Shown in pieces: positions 16,118 to 24,647 of a stretch of 64,000 bases of DNA. The notes under the pieces are model-generated. The model worked only from the letters and a program-made list of their open reading frames with translations, made no database searches and was not told where the DNA came from. Every line of letters begins with the position of its first letter. Within the stretch, counting starts at the first letter, position 1. Both the position numbers and the translations under genes were made by a program. Source of the stretch: Nocardia cerradoensis NBRC 101014 (GTDB taxonomy: Bacteria > Actinomycetota > Actinomycetes > Mycobacteriales > Mycobacteriaceae). The stretch lies in the NCBI RefSeq assembly GCF_000308535.1, contig NZ_BAFW01000217.1, positions 37,951 through 101,950 on the forward strand, written 5' to 3'.

Positions 16118-17227
16118 ATGATCGCCCGTAATGTATTGCCCGACATCGCACATCCCGACGTCGACACCGTCCTGATCGTGAGGTCGGCGGCGGAGGAGGT
16201 TTTCGCCGATCTGGAACGCGGCTCCTGGCCGAAGGAACTCATCTCGTGCACCGCATTCGTGAGCACCGACGGTGAGAAGAACGTCACCTACACCCAGTGG
16301 CGAAACGGCGCAGCCGGCCGCGAGTATCTGACCGGATTCGCAGGCATCGAAGCGGTCGAATATCGGCTGTATCGCAGCAGCGTCGGGGTGAATCCACCCG
16401 TTCCAGGATGCATCGTCATCCTCGACGTCGAATTCGACGGACCCGATCCCGATCGGCAACGACGCTGGGTCGATACGGTTTTCGACGCAATGGCCGGCGA
16501 AACCGACCCACACCCCGGCGGCATCTCCGGCCACTTCCACGTCAGCACCGACGGCACCCGAGTGCTCCCCTACGCGGAATGGACAACTGCGGACGCCCAC
16601 CGCGACGCGATCGAACGGTCCGGCCAAGGCATGATCGGAGCAGGCAGCGGCTGGCGGCGAGTGAAAGAATTCCCCGGGGTCACCGACAGCGGATTCACGC
16701 GATACCACCTGCTGCACAGCCTGTCCGAGAGTTCGGCGCCCGAACCCGACGACGTCCACGACAGCCCGACAGACTGGGTCGCGGACCACGTCCGAGACTA
16801 CGTCGAGACCGACGGGCAGAGTGGCCACCTCTACCAAGGCCGGCCCACGCTGCTGCTCACCACACGTGGAAGGAAATCAGGAAAGCTCCGGCGCACCGCG
16901 TTGATCTACGGAGAGGACGACGACCGCTACGTCCTGGTGGCCTCGAACGCCGGATCCCCCACCCACCCCGCCTGGTACCTCAACCTGCTCGCGGACCCCG
17001 ACGTCACAATCCAAGTCGGAGCGGAGAAATTCACCGCCCGCGCGCGACCGGCGACCGCCGAAGAGAAACCACCGCTGTGGCACCTCATGACCGCGATCTT
17101 TCCGCTCTACGACACCTACCAGGCGAAAACCCACCGCGAAATCCCGCTCGTGATCATCGAACGCCGCCCGGGAGGTCTGATCGAGCCAGAACCCGCACCA
17201 CCTGGGCTCGAGACTTCACAGCGGTGA
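16118..17227 (+). CDS. ABM-like duplicated domain fused to F420-dependent (DDN-type) nitroreductase
   Basis: In this 369-residue protein, residues about 10-105 and 110-205 are two ferredoxin-like segments (each with a VSTDG turn followed by a Y-x-x-W motif: YTQWRNGAAGREYL, YAEWTTADAHRDAI), resembling antibiotic-biosynthesis-monooxygenase dimeric barrels. Residues about 220-365 are a deazaflavin-dependent nitroreductase domain with LLLTTRGRKSGKLRRTALIY, VLVASNAGSPTHPAWYLNLL and a YDTYQAKTHREIPLVII end. It should use F420H2 to reduce quinones or nitro compounds. GGAGAA precedes the ATG at 16118. The fusion of two SoxR-regulon-type activities behind soxR is unusual. Confidence 0.82.
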   Translation: MIARNVLPDIAHPDVDTVLIVRSAAEEVFADLERGSWPKELISCTAFVSTDGEKNVTYTQWRNGAAGREYLTGFAGIEAVEYRLYRSSVGVNPPVPGCIVILDVEFDGPDPDRQRRWVDTVFDAMAGETDPHPGGISGHFHVSTDGTRVLPYAEWTTADAHRDAIERSGQGMIGAGSGWRRVKEFPGVTDSGFTRYHLLHSLSESSAPEPDDVHDSPTDWVADHVRDYVETDGQSGHLYQGRPTLLLTTRGRKSGKLRRTALIYGEDDDRYVLVASNAGSPTHPAWYLNLLADPDVTIQVGAEKFTARARPATAEEKPPLWHLMTAIFPLYDTYQAKTHREIPLVIIERRPGGLIEPEPAPPGLETSQR

Positions 17228-17264
17228 TCGGTAAGCCATGACCTGGCTTCGACCTGGCGAACGC

Positions 17265-17624
17265 CTATCGGGACGCGTCGAAGGCGAGGGCCACGAAGCG
17301 GGTGACCACCGAGGATGCTCGAGCCGGGTCGATGTCGCCACGGGCCAGTTGCAGTAGCAGGCCTTCGACGAGGGACAGGAGTCCGCGCGCGGTGGACAGC
17401 GCGTCCTCGCGTGGGTGTCGGGGCGCGGGGAGGGTGGCTGCGATCGCTTCCGCCAGCCGGTCGGAGCCGGCGGAGAGGCGGGATGACATCTCCGGGTTTC
17501 GCGCGGCCCGGTTGACCACGGCCAGCCATGCCATCATCTGGATGCGCCAGGTGTCGTCGGGGTGTTGTTCGGCCGCGGGATCGGGGACTGCTCCGGGGAT
17601 CATGCTTCGAAGTACGTCGCGCAC
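17265..17624 (-). pseudogene. TetR-family regulator remnant (C-terminal domain only)
   Basis: The 119-residue frame encodes only the ligand-binding half of a TetR protein (RIQMMAWLAVVNRAARNPEM, then ALSTARGLLSLVEGLLLQLA and a helical end). No helix-turn-helix can be found upstream: beyond 17625 the sequence runs into a truncated esterase on the other strand. The gene has lost its 5' half and promoter and probably makes no functional repressor. Confidence 0.75.
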
Positions 17625-17717
17625 AGTCGATTCGGCGTCGCGCGGGTCGGTGAGGGCCTATGCCGCGCCCCTGGTCGGCATCCGCCGCTTCCAGGCCCCG
17701 GCTCCGACGCGCCGTGC

Positions 17718-18626
17718 AATCACGGCGTGCTCGACCAGATCGCCGCACTCGGCTGGGTGCACGACAACATCGCCGCCTTCGGTGGCAATCCGGACGCGGT
17801 CACCCTGATGGGGCAGTCGGCAGGTGCGTCGTCGGTCGTGGGCCTGACGGTCGGCGCATTGGCAGAGCTGCCGCCCGAAGCGATACACGCGGTACAGATG
17901 GAGCCGGTGGCTGTCATGGCGGCAGAGCCGGGCCGGTGGACCCATCCGAACGCGCCGTACTCGATGATCGTCGACGGCGAATTGTTCGACGCCCCACCCT
18001 GGTTCGACCACCGAGCGTCCGGAGCCAACCGGGAACTCGTGTGCGGATTCACCACGGACGAGGCTCGGATGTTCACCGCGGATGTCGACCTGTCCGGCTC
18101 CGACCCCGTAGAGACCGCCCGTTCCTGCGGTCTCGACGCGGACGCGGCCCGGACCTTCCGAACCGGAAATCCCGGCAGCACCGATGAGGAACTGCACGCT
18201 CTGATCCTCTCCGACGCCCTGTTCCGGATGCCGGCGCTGTGGTGCGCCGAGGCCGCCGCCGAAGCGGGAACCGACACCTACCTGTACGAGTTCGCCTGGC
18301 CGAGTCCGGCACGCGACGGCGCACTCAGGGCCTGCCATGGCCTGGACGTTCCCTTCACCTTCGATACCCCCCGCGGCCCGCTCGCCGCGCAGCTCATCGG
18401 GCCGGAGATCCCGCCGGACTTCGCCGACCTCTCGGCGGCGATGCGCGACGCCTTCCTCGCCTTCGCCGCGACCGGCGACCCCGGGTGGCCGCGTTTCGAG
18501 ACCACCGAACGGATTCGCCGCATCTGGGCGACCCCACCGGAGCTGGGCGGCGACACGCTGGCGACGTCCCGCCGGATCTGGCAGCGCGCCCGCGTCCCCG
18601 GCCGGCCGAGCTCGGCCGACGTCTGA
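17718..18626 (+). pseudogene. Type B carboxylesterase remnant, two deletions
   Basis: Homology begins abruptly at NHGVLDQIAALGWVHDNIAA and includes the nucleophile elbow LMGQSAGASSV. The roughly 100-150 N-terminal residues of the family, including the oxyanion hole, are missing. A second gap appears after the elbow: the usual 60-70 residues with LFRRAI..QSG are absent and the frame passes straight to LPPEAIHAVQ and a VDGELFDAPPW motif. The catalytic His region (CHGLDVPFTFDTP) remains. The frame is open to 18626 with no credible start, so the product is probably inactive. Confidence 0.75.
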
Positions 18627-18682
18627 AAACGGAATAACTCGAAAGGCATACCCCCGCGGCGCCGAGCGAGTTTGATGGTGAT

Positions 18683-19204
18683 GTGGACGGCACCACGATG
18701 TCGAGGCCGGTGAACCTGGTGGTCGGCGCCGCCGCGAAGGTCGGCGGAGCTGCCGGGCGCGTACTGGGGTTCGGATTCGATGTCGGCCGGCACGTGCCGG
18801 GCGTCGAGCCGGTGCTCGCGGAGCTCGGACAGCGCGGCGCCGAGACGCTGGAAGCTGTCGACGATCTCACCGAGCGGGTGCTGCAGGCGGTGATCGGCCG
18901 GATCGTGCGGACCGCGGTCGGCGCCGTCGATCTCACGGCGATCGTCGTCGACAACGTGGATCTCGACGCGGTGGCCGAGCGGATCGACGTCGACAAGATC
19001 ATCGGACGGGTCGACCTGGTCGGGTTGGCCGACACCGTGATCGACGGTGTCGATCTCCCCCGGATCATCCGGGAATCCACCGACTCGATGTCCGCGGAGG
19101 CGGTTCTCGGCATCCGAAGCCAGGGGATGCATGCGGACGACGCGGTCGCGGGGTTCGTCGGGAAATTGCTTCGGCGCACACCGTCCGAATCGGGCGCGGA
19201 GTGA
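18683..19204 (+). CDS. Conserved hypothetical protein with degenerate VDL repeats
   Basis: This is a 173-residue protein of unknown function. The centre (about 75-140) consists of irregular 8-16-residue units each beginning VDL, VDLD or IDVD: AVDLTAIVV, NVDLDAVAE, RIDVDKIIG, RVDLVGLAD, GVDLPRIIR. These could form a short solenoid or amphipathic helices. No signal peptide is visible. GTG at 18683 and ATG at 18698 are both possible starts. Its stop overlaps the RDD gene's GTG in a GTGA, so the two are coupled and probably work together at the membrane. The VDL-repeat/RDD pairing is, as far as I know, recurrent in mycolic-acid actinobacteria. Confidence 0.7.
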   Translation: MDGTTMSRPVNLVVGAAAKVGGAAGRVLGFGFDVGRHVPGVEPVLAELGQRGAETLEAVDDLTERVLQAVIGRIVRTAVGAVDLTAIVVDNVDLDAVAERIDVDKIIGRVDLVGLADTVIDGVDLPRIIRESTDSMSAEAVLGIRSQGMHADDAVAGFVGKLLRRTPSESGAE

Positions 19205-19653
19205 GCGCCCCTGCCCATCGCCCCGCCGGAATCGTGACCCGGTCGATCGCATCGGGGGTCGATATCGCCGTCGTCCTGGCGATCATGGCCGGGCTCTACC
19301 TGTGTCTGGCGTTCGCTCGACTGCTGTTCTCGCCGCAGAACTTCGCGTGGCCGGACACCGGCGCGGTCATGTCGACGGGCATATTCATCGTGGTGTCGGT
19401 GCTGTACCTCACCGGATGCTGGGCCGTGAGCGGACGCACCGTCGGCGCCGTGATGATGGGACTGCGGGTGGTGAGCCGCGACGGCGAACTCGTGGGATGG
19501 CCGCGGGCCTTGCTGCGGGCGGTGTTCTGCGTGATGTTCGCGATCGGATTGTTCTGGGTGGCGGTCGATTCGCGCCGGCACTCGCTTCAAGACATCGTCC
19601 TGCGCACCACCGTCGTCTACGACTGGCAGCCGGAGTCCCGTCCGGCGACGTAG
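19201..19653 (+). CDS. RDD family integral membrane protein
   Basis: This 150-residue protein has three hydrophobic segments: AVVLAIMAGLYLCLAFARLL (about 22-41), a helix around TGIFIVVSVLYLTGCWAV, and AVFCVMFAIGLFWVAV. The RDD signature residues occur as TRSIASGVDIAVVL, GRTVGAVMMGLRVV and DSRRHSLQDIVLRT. The function of RDD proteins is poorly known; some have been linked to ion transport. The GTG start overlaps the stop of the VDL-repeat gene. Confidence 0.85.
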   Translation: MSAPAHRPAGIVTRSIASGVDIAVVLAIMAGLYLCLAFARLLFSPQNFAWPDTGAVMSTGIFIVVSVLYLTGCWAVSGRTVGAVMMGLRVVSRDGELVGWPRALLRAVFCVMFAIGLFWVAVDSRRHSLQDIVLRTTVVYDWQPESRPAT

Positions 19654-19723
19654 GCGCGCCGTGAACGATCGGCCGACAACCGCGGATGCTCGCGTGCACC
19701 GCCTCGCTCGACCATGTAACCGC

Positions 19724-20842
19724 TTATCCCTCTGCGACTTTCGGCGACGTGGCCGGCGGATGAGCAAGCGACGGAGCCGTCGGACGCGCCGACTTCGGAC
19801 GTGGCGGGGGCGCGGTCGTCTTCGGCGCCGCCGTCGTCGTAGATCGCGTCGCCGGGGTTGTCGGTGACCCGGAGGTCGTGACCGCCTCCGGTGACGGCGC
19901 GGCACTCGCCGCACCGGTGTTCGTCGTGGTGCGTGGGGACACCCTCGTGGTCCTGGCCGAAGCGCCGGCAGGTGCCGTCGCGGTGTCGGTAGGTGCCGGC
20001 AGCGTGATGGTCGGCCGTGTCGTGGTCGGTGCTGCGGTGGCGGGCACCGTCGTAGTCGGTGCTGTCGTAGTCGGTGCCGGCGGCGTGGTCGTCGGCCGTG
20101 TCGTAGTCGGTGCTGCGGTGGCGGACACCGTCGTAGTCAGTGCCGTCGTAGTCGGTGCCGTCGTAGTCGGTGTCGTCGGCGTAGTAGACGGCAGTGTCGT
20201 GGTCGCCGTAGTCGGGTCGGCCGTCACCGTGACGGTCGACGTCTGCGCGGGGGTCGTCGGCACCGTGGATATCGGAGGCGGGACGACGAGGCCCGAGTCC
20301 GGCACGCCGGGCACGAGCTGGATCGAAAGGCTCGCCGTGGCAGAGAAACTCGCGCCGAGCGAACCGCCCGTCGAGCTCGGAGGCGAGGGATCCGTCGTCG
20401 TGGGCGGCGCGGATTCCGTCGCAGTGGCCGGGCCGGAGCCCGGGTCGGTGGGATCGGCGGCCGGTGGGGCGGTTCCGGGATCGGCAGCCGCGTCGGTATC
20501 GCCCGCGACGTCGACCGGTACGGGGAGTTCGCTCGAGGCATCGAAGGCCGTACTCGTATTCGCCGCGGCGATGTCGCCTCGCGAGGCGCCGCCGTCGAAT
20601 GTCTGCACGGTGCGTTCACCCGAGTACGCCCGAGAATCGTTCACACGCACCGGCGGGCCCGAATCCGCTCGTACCACGAGCGTTATCCCGATCGCCGTCG
20701 ACATCAACGCGGCGACCACACCCGCGCGCGAGAACCGCCGCCGGAACCGCTCGGCCGGAGGCTCCGCGGGCGGCCGCCCGCACCACCGCGGAACTCGAGC
20801 CCGCGGCTCACCCACTCGATTGTCGTTGTCGACGGTTCGCAT
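19724..20842 (-). CDS. Thr/Pro-rich, membrane-anchored low-complexity surface protein
   Basis: This is a 372-residue protein. A basic N-terminus is followed by one hydrophobic helix (AGVVAALMSTAIGITLVV, about 40-57), then about 300 residues outside dominated by Thr, Pro, Ser and Ala (runs such as TTTAPTTTALTTTVSATA). The composition predicts an extended, heavily O-mannosylated stalk, and a PMT is encoded at 2072-3733. No globular domain is seen. The ATG at 20842 was chosen because it leaves the membrane segment near the N-terminus; the open frame continues upstream to 20968. A 27-residue unit is duplicated (see repeat entry). Confidence 0.7.
   Translation of the reverse strand: MRTVDNDNRVGEPRARVPRWCGRPPAEPPAERFRRRFSRAGVVAALMSTAIGITLVVRADSGPPVRVNDSRAYSGERTVQTFDGGASRGDIAAANTSTAFDASSELPVPVDVAGDTDAAADPGTAPPAADPTDPGSGPATATESAPPTTTDPSPPSSTGGSLGASFSATASLSIQLVPGVPDSGLVVPPPISTVPTTPAQTSTVTVTADPTTATTTLPSTTPTTPTTTAPTTTALTTTVSATAAPTTTRPTTTPPAPTTTAPTTTVPATAAPTTTRPTITLPAPTDTATAPAGASARTTRVSPRTTTNTGAASAAPSPEAVTTSGSPTTPATRSTTTAAPKTTAPPPRPKSARPTAPSLAHPPATSPKVAEG
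20010..20159. repeat. 81-bp-period tandem duplication inside the Thr-rich gene
   Basis: Two near-identical blocks beginning GTCGGCCGTGT start at 20010 and 20091, each at least 69 bases long, with only a few substitutions. They encode duplicated Thr/Pro-rich 27-residue units. The period is a multiple of three, so copy number can change without a frameshift. Confidence 0.8.
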
Positions 20843-21128
20843 CCCACTATCGCTTTCTTCCTCCGGATGCGCCGGCCGCCGGGAAACGGTGAGCACACCG
20901 TCTGCACCACCGAAAACATGCCCGAGAATCGAATTGCGGCAGTTCCGCGAATACCCGAACACGAGCATTGCGGTGCCGCCTCGCCGAACAGCGGGGCATC
21001 CAAATCAATGTGCCGAGAAGAGCAGCGCCCGGATATCGCGTGACCGGACTTCACTGCAAGGTCTGGGCGCCGAATCTCGCAGCGCCTCGAGTTTCTGTCG
21101 ATGTGGACGAGGCCGCGTGGTCGAAATT

Positions 21129-21626
21129 TCAGGCCCTGGAGAAGGGATCCACGTCACGCAGCCGTTGCCGGTGGATTCGTTGCAATTCACCGGCACGGGT
21201 GAGAAAGTCGGCGATTATCTCGAGTTCGGCGGAGTCGTACCAGCTCAGCAACATCTTGTAACTCTCGACGATCATGGGTACGACGAGTTGCTGTATGCGA
21301 TGGGCCGCGAGGTCGGTCGCCATCACGATCACGCGACGACGATCGGTCGGATGCAGCGAACGGGCGATATAGCCCTGCTTCTCCAGCCGGTTCAGCATGA
21401 TCGTGACGCCGGCCGCGGTGATGCCGAGCCGTTCGGCCAGCATCCCCGGCGTCGTGGACTTCTCGTCGTCGGCCAGGACGATCTCCAGTGCCCGCCGGTC
21501 GGTCTCGTTCACGCCCAGTACCCGGAGCAATTCGCGGGTCAGATCCTCGACTGTTCCGTGGTAGAACCCCAGAGCCCTTTTGAGGTCGGCCGAGATCCGG
21601 GCGGGTTCGATTGGTCTCGGGCACAC
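21129..21626 (-). CDS. MarR family transcriptional regulator
   Basis: This 165-residue protein has a winged-helix core: PGMLAERLGITAAGVTIMLN as the recognition region, followed by the wing LEKQGYIARSLHPTDRRRVI with the conserved D-x-R-R. Flanking helices form the dimer interface. The GTG at 21626 is preceded by GAGGGGAAA at good spacing, so I prefer it over internal ATGs. There is no adjacent co-directional gene, and its targets are unknown. MarR proteins typically respond to phenolic or oxidising ligands. Confidence 0.88.
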   Translation of the reverse strand: MCPRPIEPARISADLKRALGFYHGTVEDLTRELLRVLGVNETDRRALEIVLADDEKSTTPGMLAERLGITAAGVTIMLNRLEKQGYIARSLHPTDRRRVIVMATDLAAHRIQQLVVPMIVESYKMLLSWYDSAELEIIADFLTRAGELQRIHRQRLRDVDPFSRA

Positions 21627-22085
21627 GAGCTTTCCCCTCGATCACTGTGAAACATGAAACCGCTCAAGAGAAGTCGCCGATCAGGGTGTGTGCACCACCA
21701 TCTCCCCTGCGTACGGTAGGGATCGCCGCCGGTCGTGTGAAGCGGGCATAGGGGCTCCTGTCAATCGATTCGGCCGACAACCCGAACCGCGGCTGCCGAA
21801 CATCACGAAAGCTGGCACAGCTCAGGCCGCCGAAGCGACCGTGGCTGTGTCGGACATGCACTGTACGACACACCGACCCATGCGATACGGTGCATCACAG
21901 AATTCGGTGCGAGTGACTGCCCGTGCACCAAACGTCAAGCGGGGCAATCACTATGAGGAACCGCGGTCACCCGTCCGACCCGATGAGACCTGGACCGGGC
22001 TGCCGACACAACCCGGCCCAGGCATGTTCACCACCGGCCGCCGGTGCGGACACCGGCCGTCACGCCGTGACGCCTGCCCGCGAGA
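21627..22085. other. Intergenic region, no gene seen
   Basis: This is 459 bases between the MarR gene start and the stop of the secreted-protein gene. Short frames in both directions lack recognisable products. It should hold the MarR promoter. No clear palindrome was found. Confidence 0.45.
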
Positions 22086-22703
22086 TCAGCTGACGGCAGT
22101 GGTGGTGAGAGTCGGCGACGGGTTCGGGTAACACGAGGTCGCGACATTGCCGACCAATGCGACGTTGGTCGTCATGGTCATACCGGGACTCGTATAACTG
22201 GTCCCCGCGTACTTGCTGGTGATCGGCGTACCGGGGGTTCCGGCGGTGACATTGATGGTCACCGCCGGCGGCGTGAAGCTGGTGCCGCCGGCGATCGGAC
22301 CCGGCACGGTCAGAACGACATTCCCGCCCGACGTGGCGACGGTGCCGGCCACGGTACCCCCGGAGGCGGTAGCGGAGACCAATGTCGAATTCGCGGGAGT
22401 CGGAAACGTCATCTTCAGGTTGCTGATGTTGTTGACGGTGAAGCCGGACGCCGAACTGGGCACCGACGATGCACCCGGGGTGAGGGTGATGGCCACCGCC
22501 GAACCCGACGCCGCCGAACTCGGCGCGGTGCCGGTGACCGATGTGGTCATGCTCGAGGTCTGGCCGACACCGAAAATGGTGCCCTTACAGCTCCAGTTCA
22601 CACTGACCGGGGCGGCATTCGCCGGTGCCGCCATACAAAAGACGGTGGCGACCGCCACCGGAGCGAGAACGCCGGCACGAACCAGGGAAGAGATGGATCT
22701 CAT
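22086..22703 (-). CDS. Small secreted beta-rich protein of unknown function
   Basis: This is a 205-residue protein. A Sec signal peptide (RSISSLVRAGVLAPVAVATV, cleaved after APANA at about residue 30) precedes a mature domain rich in Thr, Ser, Gly and Val, with alternating polar and hydrophobic residues typical of a beta-sandwich. Two Cys (Cys39 in NWSCKGT and Cys192 in ATSCYPN) could form one disulfide closing the domain. I do not recognise a catalytic motif; similar proteins occur widely in Nocardia and Rhodococcus. The upstream region is strongly AT-rich for this genome. Confidence 0.75.
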   Translation of the reverse strand: MRSISSLVRAGVLAPVAVATVFCMAAPANAAPVSVNWSCKGTIFGVGQTSSMTTSVTGTAPSSAASGSAVAITLTPGASSVPSSASGFTVNNISNLKMTFPTPANSTLVSATASGGTVAGTVATSGGNVVLTVPGPIAGGTSFTPPAVTINVTAGTPGTPITSKYAGTSYTSPGMTMTTNVALVGNVATSCYPNPSPTLTTTAVS

Positions 22704-23101
22704 GACTGACTCCAGAAAATGTAGAGCAACGTTACGACCGAAAATCCGGACCGCAACACCGAGTTTCTAAAATATAGCCTCTTCTCATCTTTCCATGGCC
22801 GAAATCGCACAATCGAATCGAGAAGAAAATATCATTATCCGCAATTAATTATTCAGTCTGGAAAGTTAATTCCCGCAAGATTCTTTCGATAAGTCGCACA
22901 TTTCATTCACCCTGTCGGCCGGGCCATCGACGCGACCGATCCCGCAATTCCCCCGAATACAAGGCTCGACCTGAGAATATATCCGGGCGCGCCGATCGTC
23001 AGCGTTCGGGTGGTTACCGTTCGCGGCATTCACCCCCGGCCGGGCCCGCATGCCAGTGGGACGTCAGGGCGGTGCAAGAGCGCCGAGGCAGGGTTGCCGG
23101 T
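22704..23101. other. AT-rich intergenic region
   Basis: The stretch from about 22760 to 22910 is far more AT-rich than the rest of the window, with TTAATTATTCAG and AAAATATCATTAT blocks. It separates two divergent genes (secreted protein and SDR) and may bind nucleoid proteins such as Lsr2 or mark transferred DNA. No gene is seen. Confidence 0.55.
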
Positions 23102-24037
23102 ATGACATGGCACAGCGGCTGTCGAGCCGAGGGCAAGACGATCCTGGTCACCGGCGCCAGCGCGGGCATCGGATACTTCGTCGCGGAGCGACTCGCGGCC
23201 GCGGGCGCGACCGTTGCGCTGGGGTGCCGGGACACGGCCAAGGCCGACCTCGCGATGCGGGCGATCCGGGCACGAGTTCCGGCCGCGCGAACGATGTCGG
23301 TGCGCGTGGACCTCGCTGATCCGTCCTCGCTGCCGGCGACGGTGGACGCCCTCGGCGTCGAGCGCCTGGACGGGGTCGTGCTCAACGCCGGAATACTTCT
23401 CCCGGCCCCCGAGCGACAGGTGACCGCGCGGGGACACGAATCGATGTTCGCGACGAACCACCTCGGTCATTTCGCGTTGGTCGCGCATCTGGCGCCGATG
23501 CTGACGGCGGCCCCGCACGGCCGGGTGATCACGGTGGGCAGTTTCGCCGCGCGGTCGGAACGGCTGGATCTCACCGATCTGCAGTCCGAGCGCGATTACC
23601 GGTCCAAGCGCACCTACGGACGATCGAAACTTGCGCAGATGCTGTTCGGCTTCGAACTGGATCGCCGACTGCGGGCATCCGGCGCCGACACCGCGAGCAT
23701 CGTCGCCCATCCCGGCGGCGCCCTGGACTCCCTCACCCCGTCGCGGCCACCGTTGTTCGTCCACACACCGGCCCAGCGCCTGCGCGGGCTGCCCGCGGGC
23801 GTTGTGCTGCACGGCAAACACGCGGGGGCCGACACCATCGTCCGAGCCACCCTCGACACCGAGATCACCGGCGGTGAGCTGTGGGGGCCGAGGGTTCTCG
23901 GCCTCCGCGGCCGACCACACCGCGAAACACCCCACGCGCATATGACCGATCCGGACGTCGCGGCCGAACTGTGGGCGGTCAGCGCCGAACTCACGGGCGT
24001 TGATCCCCTGAAGTGTCCGGCTACGCCGATCCGGTGA
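23102..24037 (+). CDS. Short-chain dehydrogenase, protochlorophyllide reductase/retinol dehydrogenase-like
   Basis: This is a 311-residue SDR with cofactor loop TGASAGIGYFVAERLAAAG, an Arg-containing second strand (LGCRDTAKA) suggesting NADPH preference, VVLNAGI, FATNHLGHFAL, a catalytic Ser in VGSFAA, and Tyr/Lys in TYGRSKLAQML. The long C-terminal insert after HPGGAL is typical of the WWOX/retinol dehydrogenase-like group. The ATG at 23102 (MTWHSG) is the first plausible start. It precedes the NRPS locus by 600 bases on the same strand; whether it belongs to that pathway is uncertain. Confidence 0.85.
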   Translation: MTWHSGCRAEGKTILVTGASAGIGYFVAERLAAAGATVALGCRDTAKADLAMRAIRARVPAARTMSVRVDLADPSSLPATVDALGVERLDGVVLNAGILLPAPERQVTARGHESMFATNHLGHFALVAHLAPMLTAAPHGRVITVGSFAARSERLDLTDLQSERDYRSKRTYGRSKLAQMLFGFELDRRLRASGADTASIVAHPGGALDSLTPSRPPLFVHTPAQRLRGLPAGVVLHGKHAGADTIVRATLDTEITGGELWGPRVLGLRGRPHRETPHAHMTDPDVAAELWAVSAELTGVDPLKCPATPIR

Positions 24038-24647
24038 CCGCGGACGGTGTTCGCCGACCTCAGCCACCGGAAACGCGGTCGGCAATGCGATCGCAAACCC
24101 CGGATTGCTCCCCGCCCTGTAGTAGCTTGACTGATTACCGTTGCTCGTCTGAGAAGAGCGGAGGGGCCGATGCCGAACCTGCCCGCGGGACGTTCGCGAT
24201 GGTTCGCCGCGGCATCGAGCGCACGCGGCGTGCCGGCGCGGATTACTTTCCGGCCCACCAGGACTCACGCATGGGTATATCGCCAAGACGCCCTGCACGA
24301 TTCGTGGCCGGGGTTCGCGGCCGCGATCGGCGCCTGATGATCGATGAGGGCGCTATGAACAATTCGGTTCAAAGGCGACAGATCGGACAGCGAAACCGTT
24401 GCTTTTCCGGACACCCCGTTTCACTTCGGCGAGAACTCTCCGACAGCACCGAATTGTCACCTGAAATTCCGCCGAATGTATTGCAGGAAACCGTCTTCTA
24501 CCTTATCCTCGCCGACTCTGCCGATTTGTTTGCTGAAATTCGGCCGGGGTACTCGCGCACACAGAACGCACCTATTGTCAGCGCCGATCGATTCCGAGTG
24601 GTGATGACCTGCGCAACTTAGGCAACTCGAGGAGAGGATTGATTGCG
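24038..24647. other. Long leader region before the hydroxylase-NRPS locus
   Basis: This is 610 bases with no convincing gene. A 202-codon frame crosses it but has no recognisable product, poor codon bias and no ribosome site. The 24440-24620 part is comparatively AT-rich and directly precedes GGAGAGG at 24631-24637, so the locus promoter probably lies here. Confidence 0.5.

Noticed and set aside
16297..17241. 314-codon Arg-rich frame over the ABM-DDN gene
   Set aside because: It is out of frame with a gene that has clear domain motifs; its Arg-rich composition is typical of GC-driven shadows.
20010..20230. CRISPR-like repetitive block
   Set aside because: The repeats are direct in-frame coding duplications without unique spacers of constant size.
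19878..21650. Val/Gly-rich 590-codon frame antisense to the Thr-rich gene
   Set aside because: Its Val/Gly repeats are the complement of the Thr/Pro repeats. The minus-strand frame has a membrane helix and normal start, so it is preferred.
24013..24621. 202-codon frame in the NRPS leader
   Set aside because: Poor codon bias, no ribosome site and no recognisable product; it also overlaps the SDR end in another frame.
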